A DNA stretch of 64,000 bases, taken from contig CAKJVC010000012.1 of NCBI GenBank assembly GCA_918026815.1, positions 2,728,001-2,792,000 on the forward strand, given 5' to 3'. Below are positions 12,410 through 24,433 of the stretch, piece after piece. The notes under the pieces were generated by a model. It had not been told where the DNA came from. It searched no databases and saw only the letters and a list, made by a program, of their open reading frames with translations. Position 1 is the first letter of the stretch. Every line of letters starts with the position of its first letter. The stretch comes from Chalara sp. BL73. Its lineage: Eukaryota; Ascomycota; Leotiomycetes; Helotiales. The translations under genes were made by a program, and so were the position numbers.

Positions 12410-12888
12410 GCTGGTCACATTTGTGGATGATATCCATAAAACAAAGAGCTATAGAAGTAAGGAGAGAGGAGGATAGAGGCGGGACTTAGGTATTCATTAG
12501 AGGTTTCTACAATGCATATACACAAACTGGCGAAACACAGCAGTTTGATCAGATGCAGCTTAGTGAGGGGTCACGCGCAAGCGTCATAACCTTAGAGCAA
12601 ATCCATGCTTAGATGTTGCTGTGGCAACGCCAGTTTAGGGCCACTTGGATATGATCACAAGCCTTGCAACCAACATCTTCTAAAATATTTGAGATATCAA
12701 CAACTTCACGACAAGCGCATTCTATACTAATTAATACCGTGAGATACTGAGTTAATATCAGGCGCATATATTGAACTTCCAATATTTAGCTTATCGACAC
12801 CTCCTAAGCCATCATTTTGCTGGCGTGACATTTAGCCAAAGCTCACGCGCACATCAACAAAGATAGGGCAGGAACCCTTCACGATCGC
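12410..12888. promoter_or_regulatory. divergent promoter region between the PHAF1-like and kinesin-5 genes
   Basis: This 479-bp gap separates two start codons on opposite strands, so it must hold both promoters and leaders. I see no clear TATA box for either gene and no reading frame of note. Confidence 0.55.
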
Positions 12889-15800
12889 ATGGCAGGACTA
12901 CCTCGAGCGGCAGCAGTGCCTGCAAGGAAAAACAGCATGCGACCACCACCACGTCCCTCGGCGCGTCCACAGTCTGCGATGGGACGGGACAGATCAGGCG
13001 CAGTTTCGCCAGTTGAATCCGTTGCATCTGTCGCTCAGTCTCAGAATGGCACGAAGCGAAAAGAACGCGACTTCGACGATGGCGCGGAAGGAGAAACCAA
13101 TATCAATGTTGTGGTAAGGTGTAGAGGTCGGAATGAGCGCGAAGTCAGGGAAAATAGTGGTGTGGTGTTGCATACAGAGGGAGCTAAAGGAAAATCATTG
13201 GAGCTCTCTATGGGACCAAGCGCCATAAGCAATAAGACATATCATTTTGACAAAGTCTTTTCCTCGGCCGCCGATCAGAGCATGATCTATGATGATGTGG
13301 TCACTCCAATTTTGGACGAGGTCGGTCCCTCGAATCATGTTGCTGAGCAATGTTGACACTCGCTAGATGCTTGACGGTTATAACTGCACCATATTTGCCT
13401 ATGGCCAAACAGGGACCGGAAAAACATATACAATGTCTGGGGATATGAATGAGCACTACGGAATGCTCTCAGATGCAGCAGGAATAATACCTCGAGCCCT
13501 GAATGCCTTGTTTACCAAGCTCGAAATTGCCGATGTTGAAGCCTCTGTTAAATGCTCCTTCATCGAACTGTATAACGAAGAGCTTCGTGACCTAATCTCA
13601 TCAGACGACGGCGCTAAACTAAAGATCTATGATGATAACAGCAAGAAAGGACATTCAAGCACTTTGGTTCAGGGTATGGAAGAATCGCATATCAAGTCCG
13701 CGGTTGACGGTATAAAATTGCTTCAGGCTGGGAGTCATAAGCGTCAGGTTGCTGCGACGAAATGCAACGATCTCAGTAGTCGAAGCCATACTGTCTTTAC
13801 GGTTACCGCATATATCAAGAGACAGGGTGATAATGGCGAGGATTACATTAGTGCCGGAAAACTCAACCTAGTGGATCTGGCTGGCAGCGAGAATATCCAG
13901 CGATCCGGAGCGGAGAACAAGAGAGCGGCAGAGGCTGGTCTGATCAACAAGAGTTTACTTACCCTTGGGCGAGTTATCAATGCCCTTGTCGACCGAAGCC
14001 CGCATATTCCATATCGAGAATCGAAGCTCACTCGATTACTCCAAGATTCATTAGGCGGAAGAACCAAAACTTGTATCATCGCAACTGTTTCTCCTGCCAA
14101 AAGCAACTTGGAAGAAACAATTTCGACTTTGGATTATGCTTTCCGGGCGAAGAACATCCGAAATAAGCCACAGGTCAATCAAATGGTCAACAAGAAGACT
14201 CTACTAAAAGAGTTTACGGCAGAAATCGAAAGATTAAAGAGTGAACTCATTGCAACTCGGCAAAGAAATGGAGTGTATCTCACAAACGAGGCTTACGAAG
14301 AGATGCAAGTTGAAAGCGAGTCTCGAAGGATTCTTGGTGAAGAGCAGGCGGGTCAGATTGAAACAATGGAGACCAACCTTCGAAATAAAGTGCAGGAGTT
14401 GTTCTCTCTCACCTCTAACTTCATGACTCTTAAAAAAGATCACGAGGCGACGAAAGTTGTTTTAGACGAGACCAAGAGTGTTCTTGATCAAACCGAATTT
14501 GTACTGAGTAACACGCGACAGAGTCTGGCCGAAGAAACACTTTTGCGAAAAGCCCATCAAATAACCGAGGAAAAGTTGAGCGTTGTTGGCAATGAACTTC
14601 TCTCGACGCTGGGCAAAACTGTCCATGATGTTGGTGGTCTTCACGATAAGAATCGGAGGAAGTCAGACCTTCAGGCTTTGAATCGCAATACCTGGGGGGT
14701 GACACAGTCTCAAGTATCTGAAGTGACAAATCTTGTCGAGCATCGAGTCGAGGAATTTCGAAATCAACAGCAAAAGCTAATGGTGGCGGTCTCGAGCAAA
14801 ATGCAGTCTTTCGTGGACGACGAGCTAGAGAAACTCTCTTCAACTAAAGCCCTTTTAGAAGCCAGCGTCTCCTCCTTTGAGCAATCTGAAAAGGAGGTCT
14901 CGGAACAAACATCTTCAGCAAAAGAAGGAATGGATGTGGTCCTGGAAGAGATCAAAGTTCTCCGTGAGGATGTGAAGAAACGAGTGGGGGAAGGACTTCA
15001 TGGCCTCTCTGTTGCAGCAGAACGCATTTCTGCAGAGGTACTCAGCGAACTTGGTGCATTTCATACCCAACTTCATGGATCGTACAGTTCGCTTGGACGT
15101 GATTTCAAAGCCCTTTTCGAAGATCTGCTCAAGCATGTTAATGCTCAAAAGACGGAAATAAACGAATTGCGCCAACAGCTGAATGTGGCTAACGAAGCCA
15201 TAACACAGTCTAACACAGCTGCTTCATCTAGACTCAATGCGGTTTTAGAGCAGGAAAAAGAGCAAGCTATCGCTGATCGCCAAAATCTGCTGGCCCAAAT
15301 CACAAGTCTTGTGATGTCCCAGGGTCAGGCTCAAGAAGAGCGGCTTAGTTCAAAGATTGGAGAAGTTCAACAAAGTTTCTCCTCCTCGAAAGAGGCGTTC
15401 GAGGCTTCATGTGTCACGTATAACCGTAAGATGGATGAGTGGAACATCAGAGAAGATAGTCTAGTCGAGGAAGTGCTCAGATCACGAGAAACATTGAAGA
15501 GCAAATTGAAGGAGGATTGGGTAGTGAGTGCAAATCTATTGTATGTTCTGACACCGCTGACAACTCTAGGCTACAAACAAGCACAACTCATCACTTCAAG
15601 TTACTACACGATCTGTACATGATGAGACTGTCCGTATTGTTGATCAGCAAATGAAAGATATGGAAATTCAAATGCAGGCTTTGGATGACTTCGTTACTCG
15701 CGCCCGATCTCAGAATGCTCAGCATCATGACAGTCATGCTGTTTCTCTTCAAGCATTATCCACAACAGTAAAGTCTTCATACTCCAACATTGGGGCGCAT

Positions 15801-16439
15801 TTCGCTTCGACATATGAGCGAGTACGAGATCTCGGCGTTGACATGTCATCTAAGGCAGGTTCTCTTGAAGAGTCCCTCATACCACTTGACTCCAATCTCC
15901 GCCAACCGTTGGAAGAATTGCGCTCAAATATCTCAAACACCAGGCTCCAGGAATATCAGCCTACAGGCGAAACTCCCCAAAAGATGCAATACCAATATTC
16001 TATGGAATTGCCGCGTACCGCATCTCATGATACTTTATTAGCCGCACTACGACGGCCTATCATGGAATCACCCACTAAAACCATGATTCCAGTCATCTTC
16101 GAAGATGCTCCGCAGAATGAGAGCGAAAAGGCTATAGTAACTACCCCTTCCACAGATGGAGAACGAAAGCCAACAGGTGGACTTAGGGAACTCGACATCA
16201 ATGTAAACGCAGGTTCACTGAGCTTGGATCACCAACGAAGCGACCCAGACGCAGTGTCCGATGCAGTCAAGTGTGATGCATTGCCCAAAATTCCAAGTTT
16301 TAAGAAAAGTATAGGCAGCAAGATGCAGTTTCCTAGATCTGCAAAGAAGAGTAATATAGTGGTTTTGGAGGGGAGGGAAAACAGCACATCACTGTTCAAT
16401 CAGAGTACGGGAAGGCGAAGAAGCCCAAGAATTGCATAA
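12889..16439 (+). CDS. bimC: kinesin-5 (BimC/Eg5-type) mitotic motor
   Basis: Three exons (12889-13320, 13367-15523, 15570-16439) encode about 1152 residues, matching the roughly 1180 of BimC. Intron 1 is 46 nt and joins ILDE to MLDGYNCTIF. For intron 2 either GTAGTG at 15521 or GTGAGT at 15524 keeps the frame; I prefer the second. The N-terminal motor has the P-loop GQTGTGKT (about 157-164), switch I NDLSSRSH and switch II LVDLAGSE. A long coiled-coil stalk follows. The tail holds the BimC box, with the CDK-type site TP at about Thr998 (GETPQK) followed by LPRTASHD. Kinesin-5 is a homotetrameric plus-end motor that slides antiparallel microtubules to build the bipolar spindle. A basic N-terminal extension rich in Arg, Pro and Ser precedes the motor, as in fungal relatives. 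Confidence 0.95.
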
Positions 16440-17010
16440 CGTTGTTGCAGAAGGACATTGCCGCGATCATGCCATGTCGTTGGGGAGGATTTTCGTGACC
16501 GACTTTATTCCGAGTTTACTCGTCCGAGCTTATTCCGAGTTGGCGTTCTTTACGATATAAGGTCGTTCTGGGGTTTGAAAGCGACAGGGTGTTCATGGAT
16601 ATCACCTGATTCTTGCGTTTTGTATAGATTCCCATCCATCTTTCAGGTTGTTGAAACCCTGGCATTAGCAGTAAATATTAATCATTACCTCATCGTTCTA
16701 ACCCTTGCAATTTCCGTAGTTAATGAGGCTATTACTTTCGTATTCATATTTTAAGTTCGAGAATAACAAGTATACATGAGTGTCTGTCATCGCCTAACGA
16801 AAGGCCATTATTGGTTCTGGCCGCGGAGACGGAACATGTCGAGAACTATGACGAACACGCGCACCAGCTAGAGGGTTGCAATCAAGGCGGGCTTAAATCA
16901 GTAATCAGTAGAAGGGAAAAGAAGGTTTGGATAATCCTGCAACTAAGATGGATAGAAGTCCGTCCCCCCCCGCGAACGGTTTTCCGCTTTTTTTTGGGAG
17001 ACAGCCCGGG

Positions 17011-17030
17011 AAAAAAAAAAAAAAAAAAAA
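17011..17030. repeat. A20 homopolymer
   Basis: Twenty A residues follow a GC-rich junction. A T-run lies 20 nt upstream and a T16 run (17167-17182) lies about 140 nt downstream. These create spurious lysine- or phenylalanine-rich frames. Confidence 0.95.
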
Positions 17031-17166
17031 CACCCCCACAATAGCCGACGCCGGTTCTTTCGAGCATGCGCCGACATTTCTTGCACACATAATAAAGCGC
17101 GTGTTTGATTTCTGGTCTGATCCAAAATATTTGCGATTTGGGGGAGGGGGAAACGCCCTGCCACCC

Positions 17167-17182
17167 TTTTTTTTTTTTTTTT
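17167..17182. repeat. T16 homopolymer
   Basis: Sixteen T residues flanked by C-runs. With the A20 run upstream it could form an imperfect A/T hairpin in single-stranded form, but the flanks are not complementary. Confidence 0.9.
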
Positions 17183-20100
17183 CCCCTTCCCTCTTTTTCG
17201 AGCACAGCCGCCCTTCTCGCGACGGCGGGCCTGGTCGGCTCGCTTTGTCGCTCGCTTCCTCGCTTCCTCGGCTAGATCGAGAGAAAAAGTCGGTACCGCT
17301 ATCACGGAATACATGTTTGCGTGGCTTGAACAAACGGGAAATACCCCTTTGGCTCCACGGAGAGATGTAGGGGAGCTCGGTGGCTTGGCTGATGGGCAAT
17401 GTTGGACGCCACTTTTTGCAATGCCTGGCTTCGGCTTAGCTAAACTTCAGCGCCGTGGGAAGTTTGCGTGTATGGTTTGGGTATGTGTGTGTTGTGAGGG
17501 CGTGTGGGGTATGTTTGTTGTGTATGTGGGGCACGCCGGCATCCACTCTTTTTTGGGCTGCTGAAACCGTAGAATACAGATCGGTATGTGGGGGCGGCAA
17601 GTGAATTTGTGTTGGACCCTTGAAAAAAAAAAGGGGGGGGGGAAGAGAAAATATTGCGGAGCATCTCCGTCTTCGCCGCACCTCATCGTAGAAAAGGCAA
17701 GAAAGCTTCTCGCGGGCTTCTAGAAAGGCTTTAGAAGGATGATGGAAAGCTTGGATGGAAGGGTGGGTGGGAGCTGGAGTTTGACAAGACCCGCCATAAG
17801 CACACCCAGAAAATAGCTGATTGGGTGCGACGTCGCGCATCTCCGCTTTTTAGCGGGACAGGTCATCCAGTTCGGCAGGTGGGCTTTTCAGGGTTGCAAC
17901 GTGGAATCGCATCCTGCGAAGTCTGTACCGTCTCACTCAGCCAGCTAGCGCATTGCTTATCCACATTTTAGAGTTTCACCTGTTGCGGATTTTTCCTGAC
18001 CTGACTTAGACTTTTGCCGTGGTCGGAAAGGGGTGGTACAGTGGTGGAAGGTGTGGTGGGAGGGTGGTGGTGTGGAAGGAGAAAGGAACGGTGAAGAACC
18101 CTCACAACCAGGGCATGAATGGTTGGTCTTCGGCGCTAGCCATGCTGACGGGACGAAGATTGTGACATGAAAACGTGGTTTATGGCGGAGTTCGAGCGGA
18201 GGTAGGGGGGTCAGCCACAGGCGAGCGTGGTGTCTGGGCGGTTTTGCGCTGTCTCTGCTCTATTGCGTGGCTCATCAGTGGATTCGCCGAGTTCTAGATG
18301 GGATGGACGTGGTTTTTTTTCGCAGAGCTGAGCCTACGTTTCTTTCGCCATTATCTGGGGTTTCGCTGATGGCTTTCTTCACCTCGAGTGTTCGGGGAGT
18401 TTGTGGTCTGATGTCGGGACCGTGGAGAAACGTGCGCAAGATGGGATAATCCCATGATTGCTCTTTGTCAAGCTTGTTTCATGGCGGTGTAGTGTGGACT
18501 TGTTTTGGTGATTTTTCTTAGCCTTATTATCCCACCGACTTAGCAACGAGCGTGTCCAGGGACCAGGGCGAAAGGGTTGCAAAGCCACGGGCGACGGGAA
18601 AGCCATGTGGTTGACTAGGAATCCTCCTGTCTTTGCCTTTAGTAGGGCTACCCTAAGCACTGTCTAATCATGCGCAGATGAATAACGTTATCAAGGTACG
18701 TGTGTCGTAAGTTTCGGGTGTGTCGAGCATAACTGGGCGACGCCACGTCTTCCAGAGATTTGGACACCGCACTGTAGATATATATGTTGCGAATTTGCAA
18801 AAATGGGCACTGACGGTTCCTAACTCCCCCGGATCTTCTAGCATCTACGCCGCAAACGTTCCTGCTGTGGGAACGACTAGGAGAATTCTCTTGTGAGGCC
18901 CACGATATTCTCTCCATCCCCATAGAATCTTGGGAAGAAAAGGAGGTATGCCAAGGGACGCGATCTAAGATAGCTGGGAAGTAAAGCGGATGAGGTCAGG
19001 GCTTGGCGTCAAGAGTAGCGCGGCACACCAACTCCGGTATAGCAGAGATTTAGTGTAGAGAATTTATGGAGAAACCTATCTATTCACAACCGCCATGAGC
19101 GGTCTATTTCGGTGCGGCCGGTCACGAGGCATCTATCTACTGGATGGTCGTCACATCATGCAAGATCTGTCCTACCTAAGTGTCCCGGCCAAGTATGTTT
19201 GATCTACTGTAGAAATCCTTCTGCCCCATCTTCTGAAGGCCCCCTTCTCGTTTAATCATTCCCTAGAAACCCAGCCAAAAAAAAGTTCCGTTGCATTTGG
19301 AGCACTCCCAAACACTGGTCGCATCTCTGGAATCTGTCGCAAGTGCTTGGGTCTTAAGGTCAAGGGAGGCATTTCATCACCTGTTTGGGGATAGCTCGCG
19401 GCCATAAAGCGGAGCAGGGCTCGGGAAATTGCCGGAGCAAGTAATTCTCTGGTTCGGCAAAACATCGGCATTCGTAGGCTGCTTCCATGCAAAGGGGTGC
19501 GTGGATCGAAACCTTAACTATAAGCTGGCGCCAAGGCCTATTTGACGGAGACGTTATCAAATAGATTTACCTTTCTCCCTTGTTTCCGTCCAGGAGGAAG
19601 ATAACTTGGGCCGTACCATCCATTACTTTACTCCTGCATAAGAGACGCACCCCCAACGGTTCTTCTGAGTCATTGATGCTTTTTTTGCATATCCTGGATT
19701 TCTTCGAGATGTTGGCCGTCGCGAGAGTTTATTTAAGCTTTATGTGGATAAATGATTAGGCGAACGATAAGAGCTGGGACGGGTCTTGATATTGCCACGA
19801 CTGCCCCTTCTAAAAGGACCATGTTCAGCAGAACGTCGCAGGACCGTACTGTCGCAGCTGGAATCAAGTGGCAAGGAAAAGACAAAGATGTACGAAGCAT
19901 GGCCAGCCATGCTATTAATATTCTTCTAGATGCGTGCTCTCTTATTCATGAGCGACGCGTCGTCCGTGCTATCAAGCTACCACGGCCAATCGATGAGGAT
20001 AGAACTGTGCAGAGTCTTCCTTCAAGGACTGCACGGTAAATTGGTTGCCATCTACTTACTGTCGGTAGGTGGATCGCCTATGTAATAACAATCGGGACAC

Positions 20101-20569
20101 CTTGTCAGCACGTACGTAGGGTAAGGTGGTGTAGCGTAGGGTAGCGTCACCGTACTTACTCAGTTCAGTTAAGTCCCTTCGTAGGTAGGTCATCGGCCCC
20201 CTGTCCTCGCCTGCGGACTTGCCCCACCTAGCTTGGCTGCACTAGTCCCAAACCATGACCCCTGTTGCATTTTTCCAACCTGATCAACCAGGGATCTGCG
20301 AGACCATCGAAACTCTAATTTTGATCTGTACCAATCATGCGCGATAGCGTAAAAGGGTCAATGGGTCCTATGGGAAGGCGGGAGGGGGGGGGGTTGGTTT
20401 GAACTTCCCTCCTACTAAGTACTGCACGCATCACAGCGCTTCGCATCCCAGGTCTCTTGACGGTGATTGTGATGATGATGCTGATGATGAGGGCATGAAT
20501 TCATCCCCCACCCTCCTCTAAACCGGCTTAGATCATACCGTCCTTTTTTTTTACAAAATTTAAATTTCA

Positions 20570-21090
20570 TTGTGGTCCGCTGTTGGACTTCCCCCATCGT
20601 CCTATCCAATCCAATCCTATACTCTCTTTTCCTATCCTATCCGATCCTGCAAGTTCAGCTCTTTGACTTTTCTTGCTCTCCTCCGGACGGGGGAACCAAC
20701 GGGCTTTGACTTTTGCCTTTGCCTCTGCATTTGCCTTAGCAAGGAACAGGAATCAAGAAACGGGAGCTTTCCTCTCGATGTGAACATCGAGGAGTGGAAT
20801 GCTAACTAGTGCTAGCCTCGGAAGTCTTGGCTTTGGACCCTGTGATAAATACATATACACCAGCAGCCCACTCGTACTGTAAGGACACGCCCTTATCCAC
20901 CTTACAACTACCGCCCCACAGAACACCAAACTTCTTGTAATTCGTACCTTGAACTGGTCCTGTGCATCTTTGCTCAGTGGTTGTCCTTTGTACACTGCAC
21001 GATACCAGCCCCATCGTCATAATTCCCATCTCCTCTTTCTCGCCTCGTCACCTCGAAAGCACATCGTCCTCGTCCCGCCGGGCACGTCAA
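20570..21090 (+). promoter_or_regulatory. pyrimidine-rich promoter/leader of the bZIP gene
   Basis: Repeated CCTATCC/CCAATCC-like pyrimidine stretches (about 20590-20650) and further C/T-rich tracts run up to the start codon at 21091. Such CT-rich stretches mark transcription start regions in filamentous ascomycetes. The transcription start itself cannot be fixed. Confidence 0.4.
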
Positions 21091-22739
21091 ATGGCTAGCA
21101 CAACTTCCAGCAAAGAAGCGATGTCGAGCGCGCGCAGTTCACGGAGTCCGGCCCCAGAGGAATCAGATCAACCCAGAAAGAAAGGTGAGTTAACTTGCTG
21201 CGCATCACTTGAAACTGAGCTAACAAATGGTCATAGGGGCACGAGGAGGCAAACGATCCGTCACACATCTCACAAAAGCTCAATTGGCCAGGAAACGTGC
21301 CAACGATCGAGAGGCGCAACGAAACATTAGAGCACGGACAAAGGAGCATATCGAGACTCTCGAAAAGAGGGTGAAGGAGCTCGAATCTGGCGGCAGATCG
21401 AGCAGCGTGGAGAGAATCATTCAGAGGAACGAACAGCTGGAAGAAGAGGTCGAAGAGCTGAGAACACAGCTTGCTCGGACGCAGAGCATTCTCCCAGGAG
21501 AACGGCCATCGAATATATCTGAAGAACTGGTGATCACTCAGAAACCAGGGTTAGAGTGGTTGCCAGACCCAGAATCTGGGACTACCCCATGGATGCATAG
21601 AGGATCTCAAGAGCCTCAGACAGACAATGCTGGGCAGCTTGCTCACATAGGCGCTGGTGCCTCATACCCACTAGAGAATCAGCTCTATCCACAAGCTGTG
21701 AGCAAATACGAAGATTCTGAGGAGCCACAAGATCTATATACTCCAACCGCAGTTCCAATATGGAATGATCAGATTGCCTTCGACGAAAACTCTCAAGGCT
21801 TACTGAAACCAACACCTGCCTGGGCACCATTCCATCCGGCCCTTTCCCAGCCTTCCAGATTTGCCGATCTGAGTCCGACCGGCTTCTCAGAAGTAAGTCA
21901 GCAGCCGTTAAAGCAAGTCGCCCTGTGGTATGTAGGCTGGTCGACAGGGAGCTGATTGTCGGGACAGGTTATCAGCACGCCAACATTTCCCAACACAACA
22001 TGCTGGCAATCTCAACCTTCTGTATATGCATGGCAAATATCCACCAAGCTCAAGGCACCTGTCACACTGGTAGACCAGTTGATGTTCTCGGTCATCCACT
22101 CCCAGCGGCACCTTCACATTACTCAGGATGTGAATGGAGAGAGCTTGATCGGACCTGAGTATGCACTACTCAACTTTCTTACGTCGAAGAGAAGGCTAAC
22201 TACCTGGCAGATTCCCGTCTGTGAATGTTCTCTTCGATCAGCCTGCTCCAGCAAAGCCACCCTCCACCTTAACCGAAGTGATGGCCCGTTACGCAGCTGT
22301 CCTCTCTAACCGTGGCTTCGCGCTCATCCCCGAAAAGCTCGCCTCCTTCATGTGCATGTACCGCTTCGTACAGTGGCAAATATCACCTGACTACAACACT
22401 TACAAAGCTCTACACGACTGGCAAGCTCCTTGTTCAAGCCAGCTATCCATTCCACATCCCGCGTGGATGGATCTCCCGCCTTGGCCATCCTTCCGAGACA
22501 AGGTCATTCGCAACCAGGGACGTTATGATAACGTGGAGTTTCAGAACGATTACGCCACCAACCTTTCTGTCAATTTTCCGTATGACCCAATGAAGGCGTT
22601 GGTATTTGAGGATGGTCAGATCATGGTGAGCCAGCTGATGGACCGGCATCTCAGCAATATAAAAAATATGAGCATGAAGCGACCTTTTGCGCTTAAGTAT
22701 CCGGAGTTCAAAGATGTATGTCGATTTGATGAAGTTTGA
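21091..22739 (+). CDS. bZIP transcription factor with DUF3425-type C-terminus
   Basis: Four exons (21091-21184, 21237-21892, 21968-22158, 22211-22739) encode 489 residues; introns are 52, 75 and 52 nt. The basic region lies at about 50-68, with the DNA-contact pattern N54-DREAQRNI-R63, followed by a leucine-zipper-like heptad stretch to about residue 125 (EHIETLEKRVKELE). The middle is Pro/Gln-rich and probably unstructured. The last exon pair joins GPE to FPSVNVLFDQP, and the rest (YRFVQWQISPDY near 315-375) has the conserved aromatic/proline pattern of the DUF3425 region of many fungal bZIP proteins. It should act in the nucleus as a DNA-binding dimer; targets are unknown. Donor GTATGC at 22159 was chosen because it restores the conserved motif and gives a 52-nt intron. 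Confidence 0.88.
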
Positions 22740-23705
22740 TGAAATGTGATCAGGGAACAACTAGGGTGATTGGATTTTTTGGGATTTTTACAGGAGTTCA
22801 ACTTGGTGTGGTTTTGGGCAGAGCTGGCTGGATGAAAGTATGAGTATTGGCGCACATCTGGGGACCAAGGAGCTACAGGGCTTAAAGAAAACGAGGCTCC
22901 CGGCGTGATAAGCCCTCAAGGCGTTAAGGATACGAAATAAGCTATGAAACGTTTAACGATAGGATAGATTACTTTTACCATACTGTAAAACATGTTGATC
23001 AAATTGTGTAAGAACAATAGAATTTGATTCCCTCTTATCATTCCACGTTCAGTTCCATTATCACGCTCGAAAATCTCCTATCCAATCATTCCTTCATAAC
23101 GTCTCCTGCATTCAACTAGCATAGCCACTGCACAATTAACAATTAGATCCGCCTTCGTGCCCGTCTCGGGCATTAAATCCATCACGATCGATCAAGGGAC
23201 CCACCTACATAGCAAACATCAATCGAAACGCATCACTGGTCCCCCCAAACAAATTAATAAAAAAAATTAACAAAATTAGAGCCCCCAAGTCATGCCTCTC
23301 CCTCAGCACCGAAACCACTGCCAACAACCAAACCTCACCGCCTCTTTCCACGCATGAAATCCCGCGCTTTGACGGCCGGCGTCGTGACCCTTCCATCCAT
23401 GAAAGATCCATCCCATTATTGCGTTTTCCCCCCCAATCCACGGGACCAACCTTACGCCCGGAGCGGGAGGAAAGCCGCTCCGCGCGATCGTCGGCGTGCC
23501 AGGTATGTGCTCTTGGCCCCTCGCATCTCGCATCTTTTTTTCGTATGGAAAAACGGGGTCTGAAATCTCGGCTGGGATCTGATCTCATCTCATGTTCTAC
23601 TTCCGTGTTTTCCTTAACACGGTTAGGGGGACAACCCCAATTCCGAAATCTTAATTTTTGGGAGGGGGGGGAAGGCTTTCCTCTATGTGTTTAGGTTTGC
23701 GTGTG

Positions 23706-23708
<3 letters not shown>

Positions 23709-23738
<30 letters not shown>
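23709..23738. repeat. GT dinucleotide microsatellite
   Basis: A run of GT/TG repeats continues imperfectly into GCGTGTGCATGTGCATGTG up to about 23762. It lies in intergenic DNA. Confidence 0.9.
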
Positions 23739-23741
<3 letters not shown>

Positions 23742-23787
23742 CGTGTGCATGTGCATGTGTCTGTGAGGCCAAGGATTGGGGGTTTTT

Positions 23788-23872
23788 CACGTGCGGGTGT
23801 GCGTCCGGACAAAAACGTGCCAAACGTGCAAACTTCGAAGTAAAACGTGCAAACGGGCAAGCGTGCAACGTG
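23788..23872. repeat. cluster of five ACGTG motifs
   Basis: ACGTG occurs at 23789, 23815, 23824, 23845 and 23868; the first is part of a palindromic CACGTG. Two copies sit in the longer repeat AACGTGCAAAC. ACGTG is the core of bHLH- and bZIP-bound sites in fungi, but the cluster lies between two 3' ends, so a regulatory role is uncertain. Confidence 0.45.
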
Positions 23873-24433
23873 GACAGGTGCAGCGCACGGAGATGGGGAA
23901 TGAGTGGGGCATTTGTCATAGATGGGCTCGGCATGGTTGTTTCCGTGCTTTGATGCTTGCGTTGTCTTTTTGCTTCTAGAACTTGGGGATGGGGCTTTTT
24001 TTTAAGGCACTTGAAGATGCAAGAGCACGGTGAGGGGGTTTTGGGGCAAGGGATAGGTTTGGCTTTGCTTGGTTTTGGCTGGGCTCTGGCTCTGGATGCC
24101 GGTGATGGGGATAGTGCGTGGTTGCTGGGGTGAGAGGGTGGGGATGCATGGTCTGAGAGCTTTGGACGAGGTGGTTTTGGGTGAGTAATGGTTTCTCTAC
24201 TTGTTTTGTTCTGTGAGACTGGTAATGAAACGGAATCCATGTGTTTAGAGCTATAGAATGCACGGTTTGGGTACAAGGTTGGAAGGAGGGATACGAGTCT
24301 ATTACGTCCAGCTATGATCTATAGAAATGTGTTGAAGTATCAAAAAAAGTGGTGCCCATTCATTATAGTTTATTTTTACAGTTATTATTGCTAGACTGTG
24401 CTCCTCAAGTCGGAGCTAACTGTTAAAAACTCT

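Larger units (their letters stand above)
16440..21090. other. long gene-free stretch upstream of the bZIP gene
   Basis: About 4.6 kb without a recognisable protein gene. It contains A20 and T16 runs, a G-rich part around 17.9-18.1 kb and, from about 20.57 kb, pyrimidine-rich DNA typical of fungal promoters and leaders. Frames at 18379-18923 and 19256-20039 are short, overlap on both strands and match no family. Long promoters of this kind often precede regulator genes in filamentous fungi, so the downstream part probably belongs to the bZIP gene. A non-coding transcript cannot be excluded. Confidence 0.5.
22740..24433. other. convergent intergenic region with a GT microsatellite
   Basis: This is the gap between the 3' ends of the bZIP (plus) and Zn2Cys6 (minus) genes. 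The part from 23.4 to 24.2 kb is G/T-skewed on the plus strand and holds a GT repeat and a cluster of ACGTG motifs. A long frame on the minus strand (24276-23683) is low-complexity Pro/His/Thr and is a by-product of that skew. Confidence 0.6.

Noticed and set aside
13321..15569. Kinesin gene split into three genes
   Set aside because: Two 46-nt introns join the pieces in phase, and the motor, stalk and BimC box form one protein of normal length.
16882..17840. Overlapping frames rich in Lys, Pro or Phe
   Set aside because: They are created by A20, T16 and other homopolymer runs, overlap in several frames and show no family motif.
23683..24276. 197-codon minus-strand frame
   Set aside because: It is low-complexity Pro/His/Thr produced by a GT repeat and strand skew, with no domain.
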